A stretch of DNA of 43,530 bases from Bacilli bacterium (GTDB lineage: Bacteria; Bacillota_I; Bacilli_A; RFN20; CAG-826). The position numbers were made by a program, and so were the translations under genes. The stretch is taken from assembly GCA_024413875.1 (NCBI GenBank), contig JAKSVY010000004.1, forward strand, positions 1 through 43,530, in the 5' to 3' direction. Positions 24,892-32,677 of this stretch are shown here, one piece after another (positions within the stretch are counted from its first letter, which is position 1; each line of letters starts with the position of its first letter). The notes under the pieces were generated by a model. It was not told the DNA's origin, did not search any database, and saw nothing but the letters and a program-made list of their open reading frames with translations.

Positions 24892-24919
24892 AATTATCGT
24901 AACCAAAATAGATATCTCA

Positions 24920-24952
24920 AAATAAAAGAGCCATTCTTTTTAGGAATGACTC
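24920..24952 (-). terminator. Terminator of the smaller endonuclease I gene
   Basis: Read leftward: the stem GAGTCATTC/GAATGGCTC (9 bp with one T-G pair) is followed by TTTTATTTT. It separates the two paralogous nuclease genes into independent transcripts. Confidence 0.8.
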
Positions 24953-24960
24953 ATATTATT

Positions 24961-26199
24961 TTAATGTTGTTTTCTCTTTCTGAATAACACTAAGGTTATG
25001 CCAACTATCGCGAGTAACGATAGGACAATCGAAGATGAAATAATAGAACCTTTACAGCCTTTTTTGCTGTTATTATCATCTGGTTTATCAGGGCTTGGCG
25101 AAACATTAGGTTTTTCCGTTACACTCAATACAACAGAACCTATTTTGCCTTGGAATGAAGCGGTTATGGTTACTTCGTCACAAACGCTAACTCCTAGAAC
25201 AATTCCATCATTTGCAACGATTGCAAAGTTGCTATCCGAAGATTTCCATGTAGCTGAATTTGTAACATCAACTTCCGTATTGTCGCTATATTTGGCTATA
25301 GCGGTTAATTGAATTTCTCTATTTACTTGAACAGAAGTTTTTACTGTTGAAACCACGACCGATGTAAGAGTTTTGGCTGGTGTTATTGAACCTGAGCAAA
25401 GCGCTCTAGTTGCATCATTTGTATTGCCCCAAATTTTACAAGCGTATGTTGGTTCATCAACAAATGGGTTTCTATTTCCTTGTAATTTGTATGCGGTGTT
25501 ATTTCTATAAACATCACGATTTGAAACAGGGTGTTCAAGATGCCATTTAAGCATCGTTTCAATATTTTTCGCAATATCAGTCATTCTATATGAATACATA
25601 ACAGTTCCATACATTACTGATCTAGCAATTTCACCTTTCGCGTCATCACAAGGTTCAAAATAACTATTATCGAAATAACAATCAGTTAAATGGCCATGAA
25701 CTGTAACTTGTGTTGTGTTGTTATGAGCAACCTCAGCATACGAATAATTGTCTCTAATATTATTGATTAAACCTTCGCACGCAAAGATATTGTGATTATC
25801 AGTCTTGGAATTTGGGTATTTTGTTTGGGTCCAAACATGCTCTCTATTCCAAGTATCCCAAGAATAACTTCCAACGTGAGAATTTTTCTTAATATTGTGT
25901 CTTGTGTAAATACAAATAATTGATGAAGAATCATTTTCCGCTTCATCACAGGCTTCATATCTACTCCAATCGTAAGAAGTACTTTTTGGAGCATTTATAG
26001 AAAGGAGTTCAGCTTGAAGATCAGAACCTTCTTTACCTTCACAACTTGAATAATAATTTGCTGGAGCGGTGCTAGTTTGATTTCCACTCCAAGCATTAGC
26101 CTCTTTATATTCATATCTTACACCAAATGTAATCCCGCCAATCGCGACTACTGATGCAATAAGCATTGATAATCTTGTAATAAATGATGATTTTTTCAT
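24961..26199 (-). CDS. Secreted endonuclease I paralogue with one Ig-like domain and anchor
   Basis: Surface nuclease of 412 aa, a shorter paralogue of the gene downstream. It has a signal peptide, an endonuclease I domain with WNREHVWTQTKYPNS (118-126 core) and YKLQGNRNPFVDEPTYACKI, and one Big_2-type domain (TNSATWKSSDSNFAIVANDG). A proline/serine linker (SPSPDKPDDNNSKKG), a C-terminal membrane helix (IISSSIVLSLLAIVGITLVLF) and RKRKQH follow. The catalytic NREHVW core is intact. The ribosome site before 26199 is weak (GCGAGAA). The shared RNPF-D-P and YACKIWGNTN-ATRA blocks point to a duplication followed by divergence. Confidence 0.88.
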   Translation of the reverse strand: MKKSSFITRLSMLIASVVAIGGITFGVRYEYKEANAWSGNQTSTAPANYYSSCEGKEGSDLQAELLSINAPKSTSYDWSRYEACDEAENDSSSIICIYTRHNIKKNSHVGSYSWDTWNREHVWTQTKYPNSKTDNHNIFACEGLINNIRDNYSYAEVAHNNTTQVTVHGHLTDCYFDNSYFEPCDDAKGEIARSVMYGTVMYSYRMTDIAKNIETMLKWHLEHPVSNRDVYRNNTAYKLQGNRNPFVDEPTYACKIWGNTNDATRALCSGSITPAKTLTSVVVSTVKTSVQVNREIQLTAIAKYSDNTEVDVTNSATWKSSDSNFAIVANDGIVLGVSVCDEVTITASFQGKIGSVVLSVTEKPNVSPSPDKPDDNNSKKGCKGSIISSSIVLSLLAIVGITLVLFRKRKQH

Positions 26200-26288
26200 A
26201 AACTAATTCTCGCTTTAAGATGATAAACATATTTTCCTATAAATAGGACGTGAACTCAACAGCAAAATATTTTGAATTTCCAAAGAGA

Positions 26289-26307
26289 TATAATTATTTG
26301 TTATAAT
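26289..26307 (+). promoter_or_regulatory. -10 region of glpK
   Basis: Two TATAAT boxes at 26289-26294 and 26302-26307 precede an AAGGAG ribosome site and the ATG at 26331. The rest of the 131-nt intergenic region holds the leftward promoter of the nuclease gene, with a CCTAT-tt-ATAGG short palindrome near 26236. Confidence 0.5.
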
Positions 26308-26330
26308 TATTCACAAGGAGTAATTCTCAT

Positions 26331-27812
26331 ATGAAAAAATACATCTTAGCAATCGACCAAGGAACAACATCTTCAAGGGCTATTTTATTTGACCATAATG
26401 GCCGCTATACATATAGTGCACAACGTGAAGTCAAATGTATCTTTCCACATGAAGGATGGGTAGAGGAAGATCCATTAGAATTATGGGTATCAGTTGTTGA
26501 TGTTGTTAATGAAGTATTAATCAAGGCTAATGCAACATGGGATGATATTGATTCTATTGGATTAACCAACCAACGTGAAACATCCATTGTTTGGGAAAAG
26601 AAAACTGGTAAGCCAATCTATAACGCGGTAGTGTGGCAATCTCGCCAATCAATTGCTATCTGTGATGCTTTAGAAAACAAAAAAGAATATCTCCATGAAA
26701 AAACAGGCTTACTAATAAACCCTTATTTCTCAGCAAGTAAAATTAGATGGATTCTCGATAATGTTGAAGGTGCTCAAGAAAGAGCGGAAAAAGGCGAACT
26801 TCTTTTTGGTACAGTAGATACTTGGCTCATCTACAAGATGACAAAAGGAAAAGTTCACGCAACAGATTCAACAAATGCTTCAAGAACACTTTTATACAAT
26901 ATCTTTGATTTAAAATGGGATCCTGAATTATGTAAAATCTTCAATATCCCAATGTCCATGCTTCCTGAAGTTAAATATTCAGTTGATGATTATGGAGTGG
27001 CATCATTCTTCACAAAAGAAGTTCACATCTATGGTGTTGCAGGTGACCAACAAGCTTCGCTTTTTGGACATACATGCTTTAAACCTGGTGATAGCAAGAA
27101 TACTTATGGCACTGGTTGCTTTATGTTAATGAACACAGGTGATAAACCTATCCTTTCAACCAAAGGATTATTAACTACAATTGCATGGTCATCAAAACTC
27201 GGAATTAAATATGCTTTGGAAGGCTCTGTCTTCGTTGGTGGATCCGCTGTTCAATGGTTAAGAGATGGATTAAAAATTGTCAAAGACGCACCTGATAGTG
27301 AAAGTGTTGCAGCAAAATGCGAAGACACGGATGGTGTATATCTTGTTCCAGCTTTTGTTGGACTTGGCACACCTTATTGGGATGATGAGGTTAGAGGTGC
27401 CGCATTTGGTATTACCCGCGCAACAACAAAGTATCAACTTGTTCGTGCAACATTAGAAGGCATTGCCTACCAAGTCAAAGATGTTTTTGATGTTATGAAA
27501 GAAGAATCGAATATTAATATTAAGTCTCTTCAAGTTGATGGTGGTGCAACCGCTAACAACATCCTTATGCAATTCCAAAGCGATATTTGTCGTATTGAAA
27601 TTAAAAAACCACAAGTTGTTGAAACAACTGCTTTAGGCGTAGCCTATCTTGCTGGTTTAAAATCTGGTTACTTTAAAAATATTGAAGAAATTGTTGCAAC
27701 TCACGATTATCAAGCGCAATATAAACCACAAATGGATGAAGCTAAGGCTATCCAAAAATGCAAAGGATGGGCAATTGCAGTTTCAGCCGCAAGAGCATTT
27801 AAAGTTAAATAA
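26331..27812 (+). CDS. glpK: Glycerol kinase
   Basis: Cytosolic FGGY-family kinase of 493 aa that makes sn-glycerol-3-phosphate from glycerol and ATP. Hallmarks are the N-terminal IDQGTTSSRAILFD, GLTNQRETSIVWEK, WQSRQ, GDQQASLFGH, YGTGCFMLMNTG and the C-terminal DGGATANN. In many Gram-positive GlpKs a histidine in a YHFYG-like loop just before the GDQQA motif is phosphorylated by HPr. Here that place reads ASFFTKEVHIYG, so the regulatory histidine appears to be missing. The next gene begins in the stop codon (1-nt overlap). No glycerol facilitator or GlpO/GlpD is adjacent. Confidence 0.97.
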   Translation: MKKYILAIDQGTTSSRAILFDHNGRYTYSAQREVKCIFPHEGWVEEDPLELWVSVVDVVNEVLIKANATWDDIDSIGLTNQRETSIVWEKKTGKPIYNAVVWQSRQSIAICDALENKKEYLHEKTGLLINPYFSASKIRWILDNVEGAQERAEKGELLFGTVDTWLIYKMTKGKVHATDSTNASRTLLYNIFDLKWDPELCKIFNIPMSMLPEVKYSVDDYGVASFFTKEVHIYGVAGDQQASLFGHTCFKPGDSKNTYGTGCFMLMNTGDKPILSTKGLLTTIAWSSKLGIKYALEGSVFVGGSAVQWLRDGLKIVKDAPDSESVAAKCEDTDGVYLVPAFVGLGTPYWDDEVRGAAFGITRATTKYQLVRATLEGIAYQVKDVFDVMKEESNINIKSLQVDGGATANNILMQFQSDICRIEIKKPQVVETTALGVAYLAGLKSGYFKNIEEIVATHDYQAQYKPQMDEAKAIQKCKGWAIAVSAARAFKVK

Positions 27813-28945
27813 TGGGAAAATTCAGTCAACAAATTTCACGTGAACAATTTGAAAATATCCTTAAAGGTATTGGATGTTCTCCAAAGATCAATAAAGATAT
27901 TCTTTTTGATTTGTTTGAAAATGCGATTGTTGGCGCAAACACTCTTTCCGAATCAAATATTCTAGGAAGATATATTCCAGTTAACCCAGTTATTCTTTCT
28001 TTATATCTTCACAATGAATACTTGTTCTATTTAGATGTTAATAGAGTCACAAACGAAGATATTGAAGATGATGAAATCCAATTAGGTAAAATCGTTTCTT
28101 TAGCGTTAGATAAATACATCACTAATGAACACTTAAACTTCTCAAATGAAAATAAGATTTCTAGATTTACTCCACAAATCTCATCATTAAACACATATAT
28201 TAACTTCCTTTTAGGAGTTCTTAAGAAATATAAAGAAGCTCATCCAAATAATGACATTATCCCTGACATTATGAATAAGGGAATCAAAATGGAAAAAGCC
28301 ATCCTTGAACTTATTGTTGATGGGTTTGAAACGGAAGCCTTCTCAACATGGAGAACACTTCACGAGACAGAATGCATTCTTTCATTATTAATGAAGAACG
28401 GAAGACCAACTATTGAATCATATTTAACTCATATGAAATATGCGATGGCGTTCCGTGGAGTCATTCCAAACAAAGAAGAAGTAGACGCTATTTTTGTTGA
28501 GATTAAAGCTAGAATGTCAGAACTCGGTTTGAAATCAAAAGATATGAAGAAATTCATTGAATATGGTTGGCTAACTTCTGTTCCTGGATTCCTTGAAACA
28601 GAAAACTACAAATTCAACTTTAGAGATGGTGTTGAAAAATTTGCTGGTTTAGAACAATATTCAAAAACATATGAACTCGCTAGTGAAATTGCTCACAGTT
28701 CTCCATTGTTAATCTATTCTCAATCACAATATTTCTATCATTTAACAATGATTAACTTGATGGAATCGTTCTTTAGATTCGAAGAAATGTTCCTCCATTT
28801 CTATAAGCAAGCAGCATCTTCTGAAGAAGAATTTAACCGCTACTTAGAAATGAGAAAAGTTTACATTCAACAAATTAGAATTATCTACACAATTGAAACA
28901 ACAATTCTTCGCAACAGCATGGCGAGAAAGCCAAAAGAAGAATAA
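27812..28945 (+). CDS. DUF5677-like protein of unknown function, coupled to glpK
   Basis: Soluble, largely helical protein of 377 aa. I do not recognise a characterised function. The segment DGFETEAFSTWRTLHETECILSLL resembles the DUF5677 pattern (a helix with conserved R and E, as in LRxLxE), and ELASEIAHSS is a second conserved-looking helix. There is no signal peptide or membrane segment. The ATG overlaps the glpK TAA by one base, a spacing typical of coupled translation, so it may be made in fixed proportion to glycerol kinase. No nucleotide-binding motif is visible. Confidence 0.65.
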   Translation: MGKFSQQISREQFENILKGIGCSPKINKDILFDLFENAIVGANTLSESNILGRYIPVNPVILSLYLHNEYLFYLDVNRVTNEDIEDDEIQLGKIVSLALDKYITNEHLNFSNENKISRFTPQISSLNTYINFLLGVLKKYKEAHPNNDIIPDIMNKGIKMEKAILELIVDGFETEAFSTWRTLHETECILSLLMKNGRPTIESYLTHMKYAMAFRGVIPNKEEVDAIFVEIKARMSELGLKSKDMKKFIEYGWLTSVPGFLETENYKFNFRDGVEKFAGLEQYSKTYELASEIAHSSPLLIYSQSQYFYHLTMINLMESFFRFEEMFLHFYKQAASSEEEFNRYLEMRKVYIQQIRIIYTIETTILRNSMARKPKEE

Positions 28946-28947
28946 GA

Positions 28948-28977
28948 AAAAGTCTGGTCATCAAACCAGACTTTTTT
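28948..28977. terminator. Bidirectional terminator between glpK operon and udk-like gene
   Basis: The stem AAAGTCTGGT/ACCAGACTTT with a 6-nt loop has a T-run to the right and an A-run to the left. Confidence 0.88.
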
Positions 28978-28984
28978 ATATTAA

Positions 28985-30628
28985 TTAATCAGCGTAACAA
29001 CTTCCACCAATGAATTCTCTAATAAGAGAATTGCATGGTACCCATTCATCAGGCATATCATCAAAGTATTTAAGCATACGCATTAAACGTTCGGCAACAG
29101 GGAAGTATGGTGAATGCCTATCTATTTCTTTTAATGCTGGAAGAGCGTATTTTTTCATAACGCAAAGTTCGTAAGAGAGCATTGAGTTATAAACATAATC
29201 TGCACCTTCTTGAGTATCATAAATCCATTGGAATTCTCCACGTCTTACACTTGGCCACATGCTCATTGTTTCAGTAGCAGATGAATTACGGAAATTCTTA
29301 TCTCTAACAATTCTTCTTAATAAACGTAAATCCGTAATAGAAAGAGGGCTTGTATTATCAAGGTTAATTTGAGCTTGAGGTGCAATGAAGATTTTGTATT
29401 TTTGGTGCTTTGGAATTAAAGCGGTCATACGCTCATTTAATGCATGGATACCTTCAATAATAATTGGTTGATCTTCTCTTATCTTGAAAACTCTTCCAGG
29501 AACACGTTTACCAGTCTTAAAGTCAAACTTAGGAAGCTCAACTTCTTCGCCAGAGATTAAATCAAGCATATTTTGGTTGAATAAATCAATATCGAGAGCG
29601 TCGATTGATTCTAAATCAGGCTTTCCATCAGGTCCAATAGGGCACTTGCTTCTTTCAAGATAATAATCATCAAGAGAAATACGAATTGGTTGAATACCAC
29701 GTGCTAATAATTCAATTCTTAATCTGTTAGCAAAAGTGGTTTTACCACTTGATGATGGGCCAGCAATACAAATAAGACGAATATTTGAGATATCAGATTC
29801 GATGTTTTCACCTAATTCACAAAGCATTCTATTATGGCGGGCTTCACATAATTGAATGAAGTCAATGACACCATTATTGTGAATATGTTCATTAATACCT
29901 GCAATGGTATCTGCACCAGTGATTTGTGCCCATTCATGAGATTCTTTTAAGACCTTACCAAATGTTGGGGCGTCTTTAAATCTTGGGATTTGGCCATTGC
30001 ATTCAGAACGTGGGTATTGAATGATTAGACCTGGTGAGTAGTATAAGATTTTATAATCTTTAAGATATCCGGTTGATGGAACCATACGAGAGTTCATATA
30101 GTTGTAATAACCTTCGCATTCATATAAGTGAACGGTTTCTTCTGGACGATATTTTAAGATAGCAATCTTATCTAATAATCCATGTTCCTTATAAACTGCT
30201 TCAGCATCATTAGTTTTAACTAAACTACGTGTGAACTTGTAGTCAGCTTTAATAATGCGAGCAACTTCTTCATTGATAGCTTTTACCATATGAAGATCGG
30301 CACGAGTAGATGAATCAATTAATTGAACAAATATGCTTCTTGAAACGTTATTTGAGAAACGAATCTTTAATCCAGGATATATACGATCAAACGCCATCGC
30401 AACAACGTAACGTAGAGAAGCTTCATATATTCTCATAGAATCTCTATCAGCGATAGTGCAGAATTCGATATCAGCATCACCATGTACTTCGTACGATAAC
30501 TCACGAACAAGGTTATTAACACGAGCACAGATGTACTTCTTTTCATCACCAGCAGGAATTAAATCAATTAATTTGACATTCTTATCAAATACTTTTGTTG
30601 TGCCTAAGTAATTTAATTTTATTGACAT
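28985..30628 (-). CDS. TGS/threonyl-tRNA-synthetase-like domain fused to uridine kinase
   Basis: Cytosolic protein of 547 aa. Residues 1-60 look like a TGS domain, and 60-260 resemble the second additional domain of threonyl-tRNA synthetase (ADLHMVKAINEEVARII, HLYECEGYY). Residues about 283-500 are a uridine kinase/phosphoribulokinase domain with Walker A GPSSSGKTT (290-298), followed by ISLDDYYLERSKCP and IIIEGIHALNERM. This fusion is known in Bacillota, annotated as nucleoside kinase; uridine/cytidine is the expected substrate but is not proven. Strong ribosome site TAAGGAGG. The 147-nt upstream region is AT-rich with no other feature seen. Confidence 0.9.
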   Translation of the reverse strand: MSIKLNYLGTTKVFDKNVKLIDLIPAGDEKKYICARVNNLVRELSYEVHGDADIEFCTIADRDSMRIYEASLRYVVAMAFDRIYPGLKIRFSNNVSRSIFVQLIDSSTRADLHMVKAINEEVARIIKADYKFTRSLVKTNDAEAVYKEHGLLDKIAILKYRPEETVHLYECEGYYNYMNSRMVPSTGYLKDYKILYYSPGLIIQYPRSECNGQIPRFKDAPTFGKVLKESHEWAQITGADTIAGINEHIHNNGVIDFIQLCEARHNRMLCELGENIESDISNIRLICIAGPSSSGKTTFANRLRIELLARGIQPIRISLDDYYLERSKCPIGPDGKPDLESIDALDIDLFNQNMLDLISGEEVELPKFDFKTGKRVPGRVFKIREDQPIIIEGIHALNERMTALIPKHQKYKIFIAPQAQINLDNTSPLSITDLRLLRRIVRDKNFRNSSATETMSMWPSVRRGEFQWIYDTQEGADYVYNSMLSYELCVMKKYALPALKEIDRHSPYFPVAERLMRMLKYFDDMPDEWVPCNSLIREFIGGSCYAD

Positions 30629-30760
30629 TTTATTTCCTCCTTAAAAAGTGTAGATATATTGTAATTGTAAAACAATTAAAAAACAATAAATAATAATTAT
30701 ATTCATATAATTAAAATTAATACATAATACAAAAGCATTATGATTAACTAAATTTGGATA

Positions 30761-30792
30761 AAAAATAACCAGTCGTTATTGAGCGACTGGTT
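30761..30792 (-). terminator. Terminator of bioY overlapping its coding end
   Basis: Read leftward: a 9-bp stem AACCAGTCG/CGACTGGTT followed by ATTTTTTA. The bioY stop codon sits in the loop, so the last codons encode one arm. Confidence 0.85.
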
Positions 30793-31360
30793 GTGATTTT
30801 TTAGCGAATTTATATTTACCAAGTGGAGTAGATTTCAATAATCTTTCGCCTAATAAAACAGCAAATAAGCCTTTAACTAAATCTGGTCCAATGAATGGAA
30901 TAACACACCAAGAGAGAACTTGATTAAATCCAACAGTAGTGCCTTTACCCATATAAACAAAGTAGAACCATACTGAACCGAATAAATAGCAAACTACTAA
31001 TGATGCTAATAAACCAATAATTCTAAATGGTAATGTGTCTTTACCTAATCTTGAAATAAGGTAATATACAGGAGGCATAAACAAGAAACCGACAAGATAT
31101 CCACCTGTAGGGCCTAAGATAGCAGAAACACCACCAGAGAATCCTGAGAATACTGGAACACCAACAAGGCCAAGGAGTAAGTAAGCGGTGATTGCAAACA
31201 TGCTTGTCTTAAAATCAAGTGTCCAACAGCATAAGAATATAGCTAATGTTTGAAGTGTAAATGGAACAACTAATACAGGAATAGAGATCCATGAACAGAC
31301 TGTGATGATTGCTGCGAATGTAGCAGCCATTGTAATTGAGTAAACGACTTTCTTTTTCAT
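30776..31360 (-). CDS. bioY: Biotin ECF transporter S component BioY
   Basis: Membrane biotin-binding subunit of 194 aa with about six helices that works with an ECF energising module (not in this window) or alone. Family motifs include the VPFTLQTLAIFLCCWTLD region, AYLLLGLVGVPVFSGFSGG and LGPTGGYLVGFLF. The longest frame from 31462 (TTG) would add 34 hydrophobic residues and run across the promoter. MKKKVVYSITMAA at 31360 gives the normal BioY length. TATATT/TATTAT lies 7-9 nt before this ATG and no ribosome site exists, so the mRNA seems leaderless. A BirA-like operator lies upstream. Confidence 0.92.
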   Translation of the reverse strand: MKKKVVYSITMAATFAAIITVCSWISIPVLVVPFTLQTLAIFLCCWTLDFKTSMFAITAYLLLGLVGVPVFSGFSGGVSAILGPTGGYLVGFLFMPPVYYLISRLGKDTLPFRIIGLLASLVVCYLFGSVWFYFVYMGKGTTVGFNQVLSWCVIPFIGPDLVKGLFAVLLGERLLKSTPLGKYKFAKKSQPVAQ

Positions 31361-31367
31361 ATCGCAA

Positions 31368-31375
31368 ATAATATA
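31368..31375 (-). promoter_or_regulatory. -10 box of bioY, leaderless start
   Basis: Read leftward: an extended element TGC-TATATT (hexamer 31375-31370) overlaps TATTAT (31373-31368), 7-9 nt before the ATG at 31360. Confidence 0.5.
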
Positions 31376-31431
31376 GCACTCCATAAAATTATTTAAAGAT
31401 AAAATGATTACTAAAAGTAAAATAGTTATAA

Positions 31432-31462
31432 ATGTAAACAAAAGAAAAATGATAGTTAACAA
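31432..31462. promoter_or_regulatory. BirA-like biotin operator
   Basis: ATGTAAAC (31432-31439), 15-nt spacer, GTTAACAA (31455-31462). This matches the known BirA operator form TTGTWAAC-N14/15-GTTWACAA at 7 of 8 positions in one arm and fully in the other. It lies 57 nt upstream of the proposed bioY -10, farther than usual for direct occlusion, and about 110 nt upstream of the divergent lipoprotein gene. Confidence 0.55.
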
Positions 31463-31572
31463 GGTTAATTAAATTTACTGAAAAAAATCAATAAAAACAT
31501 CAAAAATGACTTTTATATTAATAATTTATTTGGTAAGATACCCCTATATTTTTATAACAAGGAGATAAATGT

Positions 31573-32568
31573 ATGAAAAAAACAAACTTAATTTTTACAC
31601 TTATTGCTGCATCTATGCTTCTCGCAAGCTGTGGTAAATCAAGCGCAAATCCAACCCCAACAGACTCAACACCTGACACAACAGATACTACACCAGGTAC
31701 TGACACTACACCAGGTACCGACACTACACCAAGCACAGATACTACACCAGGTACCGACACAACTCCTGGAACGGATACTTCTGGTGATGAAGCACCAACC
31801 ACATTCCCAGTAGACGATTTGAATGCTTATGTAGTTGGAACAGATGTTACTATTCCAGTGTTACAATCAAATGCCGTTTGGGAATTCGAAATTGATGATG
31901 GTAGTAGTGGTTACTACCCATCCGCTTGTGCATGGACAGAAGATGATGATACAACGTTAGAAGTTGAAACAGCTTACTACAACGTTGTTGAAGCTACTGA
32001 TTGGGTAAATATCAATGATGATATGCATACATATGAAGAGTATGGATATATGTATTTAGACCCAACAGAAAAAGTTGAAATTCAATTCTATACTTATGGA
32101 GGATATTTCCAATTATACGTATTTATTATGGAAACAAACACCTATTTTGGTGATACATGGAATAACGACTTCATTAATGGAGCATTCACAAATTTCCCTG
32201 AGTGGATTGACATCTTCCCTGAATTTGAAACCGCTAATGGTTTCTATGAATTCTATAATGGCACAGCAGAAAATAATGGTGAACCATACCTTGAATTATA
32301 TGTTTTTGATGCTACTTTAGAAGAAACCTTAACTTGGTTAAACACCATTGAAGAAGAAGGCAAGCTCTTCTCGTTCACAAGTGTTTTAGGTGATGACGAA
32401 GGATGCGAAGGTGGATGTGAAACAGGCACTGATGCATTCGTTAACCATGGATATGAACTTTATACTGAAGAAACAATGTTTTTAGTGGTTGCAGTTGAAA
32501 ACCATCTTGATGATCCAAATGAGCCACACGTTAAAATTGAAGTTTTATATTGGGATGACCCTGAATAA
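31573..32568 (+). CDS. Acidic lipoprotein with TTPGTD repeat linker, unknown function
   Basis: Surface lipoprotein of 331 aa. The signal peptide ends in lipobox LASC (Cys20). Residues about 38-67 are a threonine/proline spacer made of five six-residue units (DTTPGT-like), probably an extended stalk. The rest is strongly acidic and aromatic (YGYMYLDPTEKVEIQFYTYG, FNGTAENNGEP-like), with one cysteine pair (CEGGC). No family is recognised. An AAGGAG site precedes the ATG. It might bind cations or a ligand at the surface, but nothing in the sequence proves it. Confidence 0.75.
   Translation: MKKTNLIFTLIAASMLLASCGKSSANPTPTDSTPDTTDTTPGTDTTPGTDTTPSTDTTPGTDTTPGTDTSGDEAPTTFPVDDLNAYVVGTDVTIPVLQSNAVWEFEIDDGSSGYYPSACAWTEDDDTTLEVETAYYNVVEATDWVNINDDMHTYEEYGYMYLDPTEKVEIQFYTYGGYFQLYVFIMETNTYFGDTWNNDFINGAFTNFPEWIDIFPEFETANGFYEFYNGTAENNGEPYLELYVFDATLEETLTWLNTIEEEGKLFSFTSVLGDDEGCEGGCETGTDAFVNHGYELYTEETMFLVVAVENHLDDPNEPHVKIEVLYWDDPE
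31684..31773 (+). repeat. Five tandem 18-bp repeats in the lipoprotein linker
   Basis: Units follow GAYACTACACCAGGTACY, with three near-identical copies and two diverged (31720-31737 and 31756-31773). Each codes for D-T-T-P-G/S-T. Unit-number change would stay in frame. Confidence 0.85.
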
Positions 32569-32586
32569 TTAAGAACAATCAAAAAT

Positions 32587-32613
32587 AAGGCTCTCGTTGA
32601 GAGTCTTTTTTTT
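32587..32613 (+). terminator. Terminator of the lipoprotein gene
   Basis: The stem AAGGCTCTC/GAGAGTCTT with loop GTT and one G-T pair is followed by eight T residues. Confidence 0.85.
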
Positions 32614-32650
32614 AATATAAAAAATGACAATTTCTTTAAAAGCATTGATA

Positions 32651-32659
32651 TGATATAAT
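32651..32659 (+). promoter_or_regulatory. Extended -10 promoter of the galactoside operon
   Basis: TGA-TATAAT (hexamer 32654-32659). The start site should be near 32666, directly at a GGGG ribosome site 8 nt before the galM ATG, so the leader is only about 12 nt. No clear -35. Confidence 0.55.
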
Positions 32660-32677
32660 CATAATGGGGTTAAAAAT

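Noticed and set aside
31361..31462. 34-residue hydrophobic extension of BioY
   Set aside because: It begins with TTG, spans the -10 box and gives a non-family N-terminus. The region looks intergenic.
31518..31802. Leftward frame with repeated VSVPGVV units
   Set aside because: It is the antisense image of the 18-bp repeats of the lipoprotein gene and has no ribosome site or promoter.
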